In this document: positions 25,107-34,762 of the stretch, piece after piece
Layout: every line of letters begins with the position of its first letter
Numbering within the stretch: the stretch's first letter is position 1
Assembly (NCBI RefSeq): GCF_030406405.1
Contig: NZ_JAUEPL010000005.1
Coordinates: 124,001 to 188,000, forward strand
Origin: Streptomyces ficellus
GTDB lineage: Bacteria; Actinomycetota; Actinomycetes; Streptomycetales; Streptomycetaceae
DNA: 64,000 nucleotides
Direction: 5' to 3'
The notes under the pieces: model-generated
What the model saw: the letters and a program-made list of their open reading frames with translations, nothing else
Database searches by the model: none
What the model was told of the DNA's origin: nothing
Program-made: the position numbers and the translations under genes

Positions 25107-26749
25107 ACCCGACGACCTCGATCTACGCGGCCAAGCCCTGGCTCGCGCAGCTCAGCGACGCCCAGCGGGCCGCCATCCAGCCCCCGCCCACCGTGGTGCA
25201 CGCCTTCCGCGCCGCCGTCGCCCGCGCCCCCGAGCGCCCCGCCCTCGCCTACTTCGACGGCCGGCTGACCTACCGCGAGACCGACGCGCTCTCCGACTCG
25301 GTGGCCGGATACCTCGCCTCCCGTGGCGTCGGGCGCGGCGACCGCGTCGCGATCATGCTCCAGAACACCCCGCACTTCGTGCTCGCCCTGCTGGGCGCGT
25401 GGAAGGCGGGCGCGATCGTGGTCCCGCTCAACCCGATGTACAAGTCGGGCGAGGTCACCCATGTACTGAAGGACTCCGAGGCGACCGTCCTGATCTGCTC
25501 GGACCGCGCCTGGGAGGCGTATCTGCGCACGACGGCCGCCGGCTCGCCGGTCCGCGTCGCCGTCACCGCCGGAGAGAAGGACCTCCAGACCCGCGACGAC
25601 CCGCGCGTCCTCGGCTTCGAGCGGCAGGCGAAGCCGGCCGACACCGAGGACCTGATCGCCGTCGCCCGCGCCGGGCACCCGGCGCCGCGGTACGGCCGCG
25701 ACCTGACCGCCACGGATACCGCGCTGATCAGCTACACCTCCGGCACCAGCGGCACGCCCAAGGGGGCCATGAACCCGCACGGCGCGATCATGTACAACGC
25801 GGAACGGCAGCGCACCGGCCACCCCATCGCCGAAGGCGCCGCCTACTTCGCGCTCGCCCCGCTCTTCCACATCACCGGCATGGTCTGCGAGCTGGCCGCC
25901 TGCGTCGCCAACGCGGGCACCCTCGTCCTCGCCTACCGCTTCGAGGCGGGCGTCGTCCTGGACGCCTTCGCCGAGCACCGCCCCGCCTACACCGTCGGCC
26001 CCTCCACCGCCTTCATGGCGCTGGCCGCCCACCCCGACGCCACCCCGGACCACTTCGCGTCCTTCCAGGTGATCTCCTCCGGCGGCGCGCCCGTGCCCCC
26101 CGCCCTGGTGGAAAAGTTCCGCGCCGGCTTCGGCCCGTACATCCGCAACGGCTACGGCCTGACCGAGTGCACCGCCCCCTGCGCCTCCGTCCCGCCCGAG
26201 AAGGAGGCGCCGGTCGATCCCGCCTCCGGCACCCTCTCGGTCGGCGTCCCGGGCCCCGAGACCATCGTCCGCATCCTGGACGAGCACGGCGAGGAGGTGC
26301 CGTTCGGCGAGCACGGCGAGATCGCCGTACGCGGTCCGCAGGTCGTCCCCGGCTACTGGCGGCTCCCGGAGGCGACCGCCGAGACCTTTCCGGGCGGCGA
26401 GCTGCGCACCGGCGACATCGGCTTCATGGACCCGGACGGCTGGCTGTACGTCGTCGACCGCAAGAAGGACATGATCAACGCCTCGGGCTTCAAGGTGTGG
26501 CCGCGCGAGGTCGAGGACGTGCTCTACACCCATCCCGCGGTCCGCGAGGCGGCCGTCGTCGGCGTCCCCGACGCCTACCGCGGGGAGACGGTCAAGGCGT
26601 ACGTCAGTCTGCGCCCGGGTGCCCCGGCCGAGCTCGCGGCGTACTGCGCGGAGCGGCTCGCGGCGTACAAATATCCCCGCGAGGTCGAGATCCTGCCGGA
26701 GCTGCCCAAGACGACGAGTGGGAAGATCCTGAGGCGGGAACTGCGTTGA
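25103..26749 (+). CDS. AMP-forming acyl-CoA synthetase
   Basis: A 548-residue member of the ANL superfamily, which activates a carboxylic acid to an acyl-adenylate then an acyl-CoA. Visible are the P-loop-like SYTSGTSGTPKGAM near residue 210, the A5 motif NGYGLTECTAP near 350, GELRTGDIGF and the hinge RKKDMINASGFKVWP (A8), with the catalytic Lys in KTTSGKILRR near the C-terminus. Start GTG 25103 overlaps the upstream SDR stop by four bases. It fits a fatty or aromatic acid breakdown operon; the chain length is not evident from the sequence. Confidence 0.95.
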   Translation: MNPTTSIYAAKPWLAQLSDAQRAAIQPPPTVVHAFRAAVARAPERPALAYFDGRLTYRETDALSDSVAGYLASRGVGRGDRVAIMLQNTPHFVLALLGAWKAGAIVVPLNPMYKSGEVTHVLKDSEATVLICSDRAWEAYLRTTAAGSPVRVAVTAGEKDLQTRDDPRVLGFERQAKPADTEDLIAVARAGHPAPRYGRDLTATDTALISYTSGTSGTPKGAMNPHGAIMYNAERQRTGHPIAEGAAYFALAPLFHITGMVCELAACVANAGTLVLAYRFEAGVVLDAFAEHRPAYTVGPSTAFMALAAHPDATPDHFASFQVISSGGAPVPPALVEKFRAGFGPYIRNGYGLTECTAPCASVPPEKEAPVDPASGTLSVGVPGPETIVRILDEHGEEVPFGEHGEIAVRGPQVVPGYWRLPEATAETFPGGELRTGDIGFMDPDGWLYVVDRKKDMINASGFKVWPREVEDVLYTHPAVREAAVVGVPDAYRGETVKAYVSLRPGAPAELAAYCAERLAAYKYPREVEILPELPKTTSGKILRRELR

Positions 26750-26784
26750 CCCCGTCGGCGGGGTTGACGCGGACGTCAGCGGAC

Positions 26785-26845
26785 GCGAGCACGCCAGCAC
26801 ACGAGCACACGAGCACACCAGCACATGAGCACATGAGCACACGAG
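26785..26845. repeat. 8-bp tandem repeat between the acyl-CoA synthetase and TetR genes
   Basis: About 7.6 units of an 8-bp motif (consensus ACGAGCAC) run from 26785 to 26845, including two ATGAGCAC units that create alternative in-frame or near-frame ATGs. It ends 14 bases before the TetR start, so changes in copy number could alter its translation or leader. Confidence 0.85.
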
Positions 26846-26859
26846 AAGGGCGGCGGCAC

Positions 26860-27453
26860 ATGGCCAGGACGACGGACGGGAACGGTACCCCCGTCCCCCA
26901 GAGGCTGCTGGCCGCCGCCACCCGGCTCTTCGCCGAGCAGGGCTACGACCGCACGTCCGTGCAGGAGATCGTCGAGTCCGCGGGCGTCACCAAGGGCGCC
27001 CTCTACCACTACTTCGGCTCCAAGGAGGACCTGCTCCAGGAGGTGTACGCGCGCGTGCTGCGGCTCCAGCAGGAGCGCCTGGACGCCTTCGCCGACGCCG
27101 ACGCGCCCGTGGAGCAGCGGCTGCGCGACGCCGCCGCCGACGTGGTGGTCACCACCATCGACAACCTCGATGACGCGGCGATCTTCTTCCGGTCGATGCA
27201 CCACCTGAGCCCGGAGAAGAACAAGCAGGTACGGGCGGAACGGCGCCGCTACCACGAGCGGTTCCGGGCGCTCATCGAGGAGGGCCAGCACAGCGGCGTC
27301 TTCTCCTCGGCCACGCCCGCCGACCTGGTGGTGGACTACCACTTCGGCTCGGTCCACCACCTGTCCACCTGGTACCGCCCGGACGGGCCGCTGAGCCCCC
27401 AGCAGGTGGCCGACCACCTGGCCGACCTGCTGCTGAGGGCTCTGCGCCCGTAA
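26860..27453 (+). CDS. TetR family regulator of the SDR/acyl-CoA synthetase operon
   Basis: A 197-residue regulator. The helix-turn-helix at residues ~12-58 includes RTSVQEIVESAGVTKGALYH (recognition helix GVTKGALYHYFGSKED). The all-helical ligand domain contains a DDAAIFFRSMHHLSPEKN stretch, like FadR/KstR-type TetRs that sense acyl-CoAs. ATG 26860 is chosen over 26833 because AAGG lies about ten bases before it, and 26833 lies inside the 8-bp repeat. It is the last gene of the operon. Its likely sites resemble ATACCGACCGGTCGGTAT at 10969, 24279 and 31784. Confidence 0.92.
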   Translation: MARTTDGNGTPVPQRLLAAATRLFAEQGYDRTSVQEIVESAGVTKGALYHYFGSKEDLLQEVYARVLRLQQERLDAFADADAPVEQRLRDAAADVVVTTIDNLDDAAIFFRSMHHLSPEKNKQVRAERRRYHERFRALIEEGQHSGVFSSATPADLVVDYHFGSVHHLSTWYRPDGPLSPQQVADHLADLLLRALRP

Positions 27454-27461
27454 GCGGTCCG

Positions 27462-29195
27462 TCAGTTGGCGTCGACCAGGTCGTGCGCGGGGACGGTCAC
27501 CGTGCGCGCGCCCGGCTTGCCGCCGAGCACGATCTTGCGCAGAGCGCTGTTGTTGCCGAGGTCGGTCTCCTTCAGCCGCTTCTCCGGGTTGGCCAGCACC
27601 TGGATGTAGTAGGTGCCGTTCGGTACGCCGGTGATGTCGAAGGACTGACCGGGCAGGTCCTGGGTGTACGTGTCGCCGGAGCCCACGTCGAGCACCTCAC
27701 GGACGGAGATGGAGTTCTCCGAACCGCACGCCGTGGACAGGTCGGTGTTGTCCGGGTGCCAGTTGGCGTTCTTCACCGTGTAGTCGACGGCGTCGGTGTT
27801 GGCCAGGCAGAAGGCCTCCTTGCCGCTGCGCACGGCCTCCTTCTGGTCGGCCTTCAGGAGCCGGTAGCTGGCGAAGTCGGTGAAGTGCCAGTGCTCGTGG
27901 CCCGGGCGCGGGTCCCACTCCATGGTGCCGGTCGGCGTGTAGCCCACCTGCTTGCCCTTGGCGTCGTAGAAGTACTGGTAGGCGTCCATCAGCTCCTTGC
28001 CGGGCGTGCGGAAGCCGTCGACCACCAGCTGCGCCGGGCCCGCGTTCCACACGTTGGCGCTGAACGACAGGTAGTCCTTGCCCGGGACGTCGTTCTCGCC
28101 GTCGCTGATGGTGATGCCGTAGGCGGGCAGCGAACGCAGGTCGGGCTTGGGCACGTCGGGCACCACGGGCTTGCCGGTCGGCCGCTTGGGGGCGGCCCTC
28201 ACCGCGGGCGCCTTGCGGGAACCGTCCGTCTGCCCGGCCCCGTCGCCCATGCGCGCCGCCTTGCCTCCCGCCTTCTTCAGCGCCCACGGCAGCGCGGGCG
28301 GTGCGGGGGTGTGGGGGCCGTGGCCCACGTTGTACGACGGGCCGGCCCCGCTCGTCGCGGGCGCGGGCGCGGGGGCGCGCATGGCGCCGTGGCCGGAGTG
28401 CGCCGAGTGCGCCGAGTGCGCCGAGTCCGCGGCGGGGGCGGAGGGGGCGGCCGCGTGGGAGCCGTGCCGCGCGGCGGCCGATGGGGCCTCGCTCTCCCAG
28501 CTGCGCTCGCGCACGGTCAGCTTGACCGTCTGGGGCTTGTCCTCGATGCCGAACGCGTCGCGGTAACGCTTGGTCACCGACACCGTGGCGGTGTACTTCC
28601 CGGCGGCCAGCTTGACCGGGGCGGAGGAGTAACCGGCGTAGGTGTTGGACGCCCAGCCCTTCTCGACACCCCACACGGAGCCGAGCGTGAAGGGGTTGCC
28701 GGGGCAGCTCTCGGGATACTTCGACGTGGCGGGCGCGTCGGGGCGTACCCGGCCGGACGCGTTGTTCGGGCAGAACGCCTCGGTCTTGCTCAGCACCGTC
28801 TTGCCGGCCGCGTCCGTGATCGTGATCCGGGCGAAGTCCGGCAGCCCCGAGAAGTCCTTCACCAGGCCCTTGGGGAGAGCCTTGGTACGGGTCGCCTTGC
28901 CGTCGCGGATGATCTGCGTGGCCACGACCGGGTCCTTGTAGGACGTACGGGTGACCTTGAGTTCCAGCGGGGCGTTCTCGGCGGTGACGTACGTACCGAG
29001 GTCGAGGTAGACGCCGGGGTCTTCCTTGTACGAGTCAAGGGTCACCGATGCCGACGCGGCGATCAGGCTCAGCTTGGGCGTGAGCGGCGCCTTCTTGGCG
29101 TCGGGCGCGGCGGCGACGATGCCGGCGGTCACGGCGATCGCCGCGGTGGCGGCGAGCACCGAACGCCCGAGACGGGCATGGGGGGTTCTGGTCAT
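27462..29195 (-). CDS. Secreted lysyl oxidase-like copper protein
   Basis: A 577-residue exported protein. The N-terminus RSVLAATAAIAVTAGIVAAAP is a signal peptide. The middle is a Pro/Ala/His-rich low-complexity linker with SAHSAHSAHSGHG near 260. The C-terminal ~230 residues match the lysyl oxidase domain, with the copper-binding GHEHWHFTDF near residue 430 and a likely LTQ precursor Tyr further on. Lysyl oxidases oxidise peptidyl lysine to aldehydes, giving crosslinks; in Streptomyces related proteins are linked to morphology and depend on copper. The start follows GAGG (ATG 29195). There are eight bases to the convergent TetR gene. Confidence 0.87.
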   Translation of the reverse strand: MTRTPHARLGRSVLAATAAIAVTAGIVAAAPDAKKAPLTPKLSLIAASASVTLDSYKEDPGVYLDLGTYVTAENAPLELKVTRTSYKDPVVATQIIRDGKATRTKALPKGLVKDFSGLPDFARITITDAAGKTVLSKTEAFCPNNASGRVRPDAPATSKYPESCPGNPFTLGSVWGVEKGWASNTYAGYSSAPVKLAAGKYTATVSVTKRYRDAFGIEDKPQTVKLTVRERSWESEAPSAAARHGSHAAAPSAPAADSAHSAHSAHSGHGAMRAPAPAPATSGAGPSYNVGHGPHTPAPPALPWALKKAGGKAARMGDGAGQTDGSRKAPAVRAAPKRPTGKPVVPDVPKPDLRSLPAYGITISDGENDVPGKDYLSFSANVWNAGPAQLVVDGFRTPGKELMDAYQYFYDAKGKQVGYTPTGTMEWDPRPGHEHWHFTDFASYRLLKADQKEAVRSGKEAFCLANTDAVDYTVKNANWHPDNTDLSTACGSENSISVREVLDVGSGDTYTQDLPGQSFDITGVPNGTYYIQVLANPEKRLKETDLGNNSALRKIVLGGKPGARTVTVPAHDLVDAN

Positions 29196-29410
29196 GGTTC
29201 CTCGTTTTCCGGGTCGGCGAGGCTAACTCCGGCCCGTGAGAGTCGGGTGAGGACACCATGGGTTGTCTGGGGGCTCGTGAGACACGGATCGTTGGCCGAA
29301 AACCTGTTGTGGATAGCGGATCAAGTCGTCATGGCGCGGTTTCCGCCCTGCGGGCGTACCCGGTCTGGTAAGGAGCGCGGCCGGCAGTGGAATTCCGGTA
29401 CGAACGGGGA

Positions 29411-29469
29411 CAGGAGCACGAACGGGCAGGGCGCCGTGGCCTGCGGCGTCCCGCCCGTTCGTGCTCCTG
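29411..29469 (-). terminator. Large stem-loop terminator after the acyl-CoA dehydrogenase
   Basis: CAGGAGCACGAACGGGC (29411-29427) pairs perfectly with GCCCGTTCGTGCTCCTG (29453-29469), 17 bp, and a further ~8-bp inner stem can form. It lies 12 bases past the minus-strand dehydrogenase stop. Between it and the lysyl oxidase start (29196-29410) I see no gene. Confidence 0.85.
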
Positions 29470-29481
29470 TGTGCGTGACGC

Positions 29482-30705
<1,224 letters not shown>

Positions 30706-30714
30706 GGGGTGGGG

Positions 30715-31737
30715 TCAGCCTTCCTGGAGGGTGGTGAGGCCGTGCTCGATGAAGACGGGGACGAGTTCGCCGATGCGGTCGAAGCCCGCGCCGACGGTCT
30801 GCCCGAGGGTGTAGCGGTAGTGGATGCCCTCCAGGATCACGGCGAGCTTGAACCAGGCGAACGCCGTGTACCAGGAGAGGGCGCGGGTGTCGCGGCCGGA
30901 GCGAACGGCGTACCGCTCGATCAGTTCGGCGGCCGTGGGATGGCCGGCGGCGCTCGCGGTGGTGCTGATGGGGGAGCCCGGCAGGTCCAGCCTGACGCTG
31001 TACATGGCCAGCAGGCCCACGTCCGTGAGCGGGTCGCCGAGCGTGGACATCTCCCAGTCCAGTACGGCCTTCACCCGGTCGTCCTCGCCGAGCAGCACAT
31101 TGTCCAGGCGGTAGTCGCCGTGGATGACCGTGGGGGCGGGCGAGGAGGGCAGGTGGCGGCCGAGCGAGGCGTGCAGCTCGTCGATCCCGGGCAGTTCACG
31201 GTTGCGGGAGGCGTCCAACTGCTTGCCCCAGCGCCGCAACTGCCGGTCGAGGAAGCCCTCGGGGCGCCCGAAGTCGCCCAGGCCCACCGCCTCGGGGTCG
31301 ACGGCGTGCAGGTCGACCAGCGTGTCGACCAGGCCGAGGACGGCGGCCCGGGTGCGCTCGGGCCCGAGCGGGGCCAGTTGCTCGGCGGTCCGGTACGGGG
31401 TGCCCGCCACGAACTCCATGACGTAGAACGGCGCTCCGAGCACCGACTCGTCCTCGCACAGCGCGACCGGCTCCGGCACCGGTACCGCCGTGGGGTGCAG
31501 GGCGCTGATGACGCGGTGCTCACGCTTCATGTCGTGGGCGGTGGCCAGGACGTGGCCGAGCGGCGGGCGGCGTACGACCCACTGCCGGGTGCTGTCGGTG
31601 ACGACGTACGTGAGGTTCGACCGGCCGCCCTCGACGATCCGGGCGCTGAGCGGTCCGCTCACCAGTCCCGGCCGCTCGCGGTCCAGGAAGCCGCGCAACC
31701 GCTCGGGGTCGAGACCTGGCGGGGGAGCTGAGCTCAT
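30715..31737 (-). CDS. Phosphotransferase (APH/kinase-fold), ACAD10/11 partner
   Basis: A 340-residue protein of the aminoglycoside phosphotransferase fold. VIHGDYRLDNVLL near residue 194 is the catalytic loop (HGDxxxxN) and AVLDWEMSTLGDPLTDVG near 216 the metal-binding DFG-like segment. In animals and many bacteria this domain works with an ACAD10/11 dehydrogenase to phosphorylate 4-hydroxyacyl-CoAs, so the two probably cooperate in hydroxy-acid breakdown. It is the first gene of a two-gene operon. ATG 31737 has GGAGGTG eight bases upstream. A TetR-type operator lies 47 bases before it. Confidence 0.88.
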   Translation of the reverse strand: MSSAPPPGLDPERLRGFLDRERPGLVSGPLSARIVEGGRSNLTYVVTDSTRQWVVRRPPLGHVLATAHDMKREHRVISALHPTAVPVPEPVALCEDESVLGAPFYVMEFVAGTPYRTAEQLAPLGPERTRAAVLGLVDTLVDLHAVDPEAVGLGDFGRPEGFLDRQLRRWGKQLDASRNRELPGIDELHASLGRHLPSSPAPTVIHGDYRLDNVLLGEDDRVKAVLDWEMSTLGDPLTDVGLLAMYSVRLDLPGSPISTTASAAGHPTAAELIERYAVRSGRDTRALSWYTAFAWFKLAVILEGIHYRYTLGQTVGAGFDRIGELVPVFIEHGLTTLQEG

Positions 31738-31783
31738 CGTTCGCACCTCCGGGGCGAAAGGACGGTGATCGTACGCAGCAGCA

Positions 31784-31801
31784 TGACCGACCAGTCGGTA
31801 T
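31784..31801. promoter_or_regulatory. TetR-type operator before the kinase/acyl-CoA dehydrogenase operon
   Basis: TGACCGACCAGTCGGTAT contains the perfect palindrome ACCGAC-CA-GTCGGT (31786-31799), close to the pattern ATACCGACCGGTCGGTAT. Related sites lie at 10969 and 24279. Confidence 0.65.
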
Positions 31802-31857
31802 GTCGTCCAGTGCCGGGCCGGAAACCACCTGCGCACCTCTGGTCCGGCGGTCGCCCT

Positions 31858-31874
31858 CATGAATAGGGTTCATG
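31858..31874. promoter_or_regulatory. Palindrome next to the enolase-type gene start
   Basis: CATGAA-TAGGG-TTCATG, a perfect 6+6-bp inverted repeat, ends two bases before the ATG. Its centre includes TAGGGT, which at this distance could be the -10 of a leaderless transcript. A regulator binding here would block transcription. Confidence 0.5.
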
Positions 31875-31875
31875 T

Positions 31876-33180
31876 ATGAATGCCGCGCTGTTGATCGACG
31901 ACGTCCGGCTCACCCCGATCCTCATCTCCGACCCGCCTCTCCTCAACACCCAGGGCGTCCACCAGCCCTACACCCCGCGCCTCGTCGTGGAGGTGGTCAC
32001 CCGGGGCGGTGTGACGGGCGTCGGCGAGACCTACGGCGACGGCACGTACCTCGACCTCGCCCGCCCGCTCGCCGAGGCGCTCCGTGGTCATTCGGTCACG
32101 GACGTGAACGGCCTGTTCCGCCTTGCCGACCAGGTGTGCGGCGGCTCGCCCGCCCCCGGCGCGCAGGGCACGGACGCCCGCGTCGAGGCGGACGGGCTGC
32201 GCGGGGTGCGGACCGCCGACAAACTGCGCCTGTCCGTCGTCTCCGGCTTCGAGGTCGCCTGCCTGGACGCCCTCGGCAAGACCCTCGGCCTGCCCGTGCA
32301 CGCCCTGCTGGGCGGCAAGGTCCGCGACGCCGTCGACTTCAGCGCGTACCTCTTCCACCGCTGGGCCGCGCACCCGGCCGGCGGCGAGGAGGACGACTGG
32401 GGCCCCGCCCTCGACCCGGCCGGCATCGTCGCCCAGGCCCGGCGCTTCGCCGACGAGCACGGCTTCTGCTCGTTCAAACTCAAGGGCGGCGTCTTCCCGC
32501 CGGACCAGGAGATCGCCGCCGTACGCGCGCTGGCCGAGGCGTTCCCCGGCCGGCCGCTGCGCCTGGACCCCAACGGCGCCTGGTCCGTGGAGACTTCGCT
32601 GTATGTCGCCGAACAGCTCGGCGGCGTCCTCGAATACCTGGAGGACCCGGCCGCCTGCACCGACCGTATGGCCGAGATCGCCGCCCGTACCACCGTGCCC
32701 CTCGCCACCAACATGTGCGTCACGACCTTCCCCGAGATCGCCGCCGCCTTCACGCGCGGCGCCGTGCAGGTGGTGCTGTCCGACCACCACTACTGGGGCG
32801 GTCTGTACCGGACGCGTGAACTCGCCGCCGTCTGCCGCGCGTTCGGCGTGGGCCTTTCCATGCACTCCAACACCCACCTGGGCATCAGCCTCGCCGCCAT
32901 GACCCACGTCGCGGCGACCGTCCCCAACCTCGACTACGCCTGCGACAGCCACTACCCCTGGCAGACCGAGGACGTCATCACCGCCCGCCACGTCTTCGAA
33001 GGCGGCCGCCTCGCCGTCTCCGACGCGCCGGGGCTGGGCGTCGAACTCGACCGCGAACGGCTCGCCGCGCTCCACCGGCGCTGGCTGGACGACGACGGAA
33101 CGATGCGCGAGCGCGACGACGCGGCGGCGATGCGGCGGGCGGACCCGGCATGGGTCACGCCGGCCGTCCCGCGCTGGTGA
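31876..33180 (+). CDS. Enolase-superfamily dehydratase of the glucarate dehydratase group
   Basis: A 434-residue enzyme with the N-terminal capping domain and C-terminal TIM barrel of the enolase superfamily. All glucarate-dehydratase hallmarks are visible: SFKLKGGVF (the KxK catalytic pair), metal ligands RLDPNG, EYLEDP and ATNMCV, then SDHHYWGG and the catalytic His in SMHSNTHLG. It would dehydrate D-glucarate or a related acid sugar to a 5-keto-4-deoxy product. No other glucarate genes lie nearby. There is no ribosome site; ATG 31876 has an A-rich context and the upstream TAGGGT suggests a leaderless mRNA. Confidence 0.85.
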   Translation: MNAALLIDDVRLTPILISDPPLLNTQGVHQPYTPRLVVEVVTRGGVTGVGETYGDGTYLDLARPLAEALRGHSVTDVNGLFRLADQVCGGSPAPGAQGTDARVEADGLRGVRTADKLRLSVVSGFEVACLDALGKTLGLPVHALLGGKVRDAVDFSAYLFHRWAAHPAGGEEDDWGPALDPAGIVAQARRFADEHGFCSFKLKGGVFPPDQEIAAVRALAEAFPGRPLRLDPNGAWSVETSLYVAEQLGGVLEYLEDPAACTDRMAEIAARTTVPLATNMCVTTFPEIAAAFTRGAVQVVLSDHHYWGGLYRTRELAAVCRAFGVGLSMHSNTHLGISLAAMTHVAATVPNLDYACDSHYPWQTEDVITARHVFEGGRLAVSDAPGLGVELDRERLAALHRRWLDDDGTMRERDDAAAMRRADPAWVTPAVPRW

Positions 33181-33205
33181 CCGGCTGCCCCCGCGGGGCC
33201 GGCCC

Positions 33206-33242
33206 GCTTATGCGCCGGCCCGGCTGCTTATGCGCCGGCCCG
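33206..33242. repeat. Short tandem duplication
   Basis: GCTTATGCGCCGGCCCG at 33206-33222 is repeated exactly at 33226-33242, in the 116-base gap between two convergent genes. No terminator-like stem stands out. Confidence 0.7.
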
Positions 33243-33296
33243 AGCGCGTACGCCGTACGGCTGTCCGCCCCGAGCCGTTACGCGCAACAGGCGTGC

Positions 33297-34208
33297 TCAC
33301 GCGTGACAGGCCACCGGCAGCCCGCCGTTCATCGCCGCCATGTCCCCGAACACGGCCGCCACATCGAGCGGCGAGCCCTCCGGCTGTCCGGCCAGTTCCG
33401 CGTACGCCCGGTGCACATTGGCCACCAGCCGCTCGCTCTCCCGCCATCCGGCGAATTCGCCCAGGTCCGTCTGGCGCGCCACCTCCAGGGGCGTGAGCCC
33501 CTTGGCGTGCCCCTCCTCGGCGATCCCGGCGACAAACCGCAGATAGCGTTCCGTGGCGTCGTACGCCGAAGGGTCGGTGAGCGGACCGTGCCCCGGCACC
33601 ACGGTCCGCGCACCGAGCGACCGCAGCACCTCCATCGCCCGCAGCGACCCGCCCAGCGAGCCCGTCGCCAGGAACGGCGTGCCGCCGTTGAAGACCAGGT
33701 CACCGGTGAACACGACGCCCTGCCGGGGCAAGTGCACGATGGTGTCGCCGACCGTGTGCGCGGGGCCCGGGTGGACCAGCCGCACCTCGGTGCCGCCCAC
33801 GTGCAGGGTGAGCCGGTCGCTGTACGTGAGGTCCGGCGCCGTGACGCGGATGTCGCCGAAGTCGGTCTGCGGCCAGATCAGATGCAGCTGCCGCCCGGCC
33901 GCCAGCACCTCGTCGCGGCACGCCTCATGGCCGATGACCGTGGCCTCGGGCGCGAAGACGGCGTTGCCGTAGGTGTGGTCGCCGTGGTGGTGGGTGTTGA
34001 TCACGGTCCGGGGCAGCGGCACGCCCTGTTCCACGATGGCCTCGCGCAGCGCGACCGCCCGCCGCTCGGTGGCGGCCGTGTCGACCAGGACCGTGGCCCC
34101 GCCGTCACTGATGAAACCGGCGTTGTTCAGGCACCAGCCGCCGTCCGGCTGGACGTACGCGTGTACTTCGGGCGCGAGTTGGACGGTGTACGGATCCGTG
34201 GCAGGCAC
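33297..34208 (-). CDS. MBL-fold metallohydrolase
   Basis: A 303-residue metallo-beta-lactamase-fold protein. INTHHHGDHTYGN near residue 70 has the HxHxDH zinc motif, followed by HPGPAHTVGD, FTGDLVFNGG near 170 and PGHG near 200, which give the other zinc ligands. Such enzymes hydrolyse thioesters, lactones or esters. GTG 34208 has GGGAG about ten bases upstream. The gene is monocistronic and convergent with the enolase-type gene, so a link is not evident. The substrate is unknown. Confidence 0.88.
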   Translation of the reverse strand: MPATDPYTVQLAPEVHAYVQPDGGWCLNNAGFISDGGATVLVDTAATERRAVALREAIVEQGVPLPRTVINTHHHGDHTYGNAVFAPEATVIGHEACRDEVLAAGRQLHLIWPQTDFGDIRVTAPDLTYSDRLTLHVGGTEVRLVHPGPAHTVGDTIVHLPRQGVVFTGDLVFNGGTPFLATGSLGGSLRAMEVLRSLGARTVVPGHGPLTDPSAYDATERYLRFVAGIAEEGHAKGLTPLEVARQTDLGEFAGWRESERLVANVHRAYAELAGQPEGSPLDVAAVFGDMAAMNGGLPVACHA

Positions 34209-34344
34209 CTGCGGTCTCCCGGGTCGTGGCCTAACTGACGGGCAGAGCCTGCCAGTTGCCCGTCACCCGGAGCGCGGCGGGGTGCCGCGTGGTGCCGCGC
34301 GGTGTCGTGCGGTGCCGTGCGGTGCGTGCCGTACGCGACAGGGC

Positions 34345-34641
34345 CTAGTGGTCGTCCCAGTGCCCGTCGTGGGCGGCGTGCCGGTGTCCCTCGTGCACGT
34401 AGTCGACGTGGTCGCCGTGCGCGACGGCCGGGTGACCGCAGTTGTCCCCGTGTTCATGGGCGTGCCCGCTATGGGCGATGTGCTCGCCCGGCTCGCACTC
34501 GTCCCAGTGCCCGGAGTGCTCCCGGTGCAGATGCCCCTCGTGGACGTAGTCCAGGTGATCGTTGTGGACGACAGCCTGGTGCCCGCAGGCCGGCCCGTGG
34601 ATGTGGGCGTGTGAAGTGTGTTCCTGATGGACGACGGTCAT
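34345..34641 (-). CDS. Histidine-rich metal-binding protein
   Basis: A 98-residue protein with 24 or more histidines. It is built from two similar ~38-residue halves, each with a C-G-H core (GPACGHQAV and GDNCGHPAV), then DHLDYVHEGHLHREHSGHW or DHVDYVHEGHRHAAHDGHW. This duplication suggests a soluble zinc-, nickel- or copper-binding storage or chaperone protein. GGAGG seven bases before ATG 34641 decides the start. The AT-rich palindrome between it and the divergent reductase resembles a Fur-family site, which would agree with metal control, but I cannot confirm the metal. Confidence 0.7.
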   Translation of the reverse strand: MTVVHQEHTSHAHIHGPACGHQAVVHNDHLDYVHEGHLHREHSGHWDECEPGEHIAHSGHAHEHGDNCGHPAVAHGDHVDYVHEGHRHAAHDGHWDDH

Positions 34642-34692
34642 GACGGAGCCTCCGGCGTCGGTATCGGTCACATCCCCAGGCTAGTCCTCTTT

Positions 34693-34712
34693 GTTATGAA
34701 TAATTCGTTATG
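34693..34712. promoter_or_regulatory. AT-rich palindrome in a divergent promoter region
   Basis: The sequence around GAATAATTC (34698-34706) is strongly AT-rich for this chromosome, with partial symmetry extending to TTATGAATAATTCGTTA. It lies 52 bases before the His-rich gene and 51 bases before the reductase. It looks like a Fur-family box; a Zur, Nur or other ferric-uptake-type regulator is possible. Confidence 0.4.
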
Positions 34713-34762
34713 GGTGATCACTCGGCTTGCGTACGGGCGGGACCGGCCCGAGGGTCGGATGC

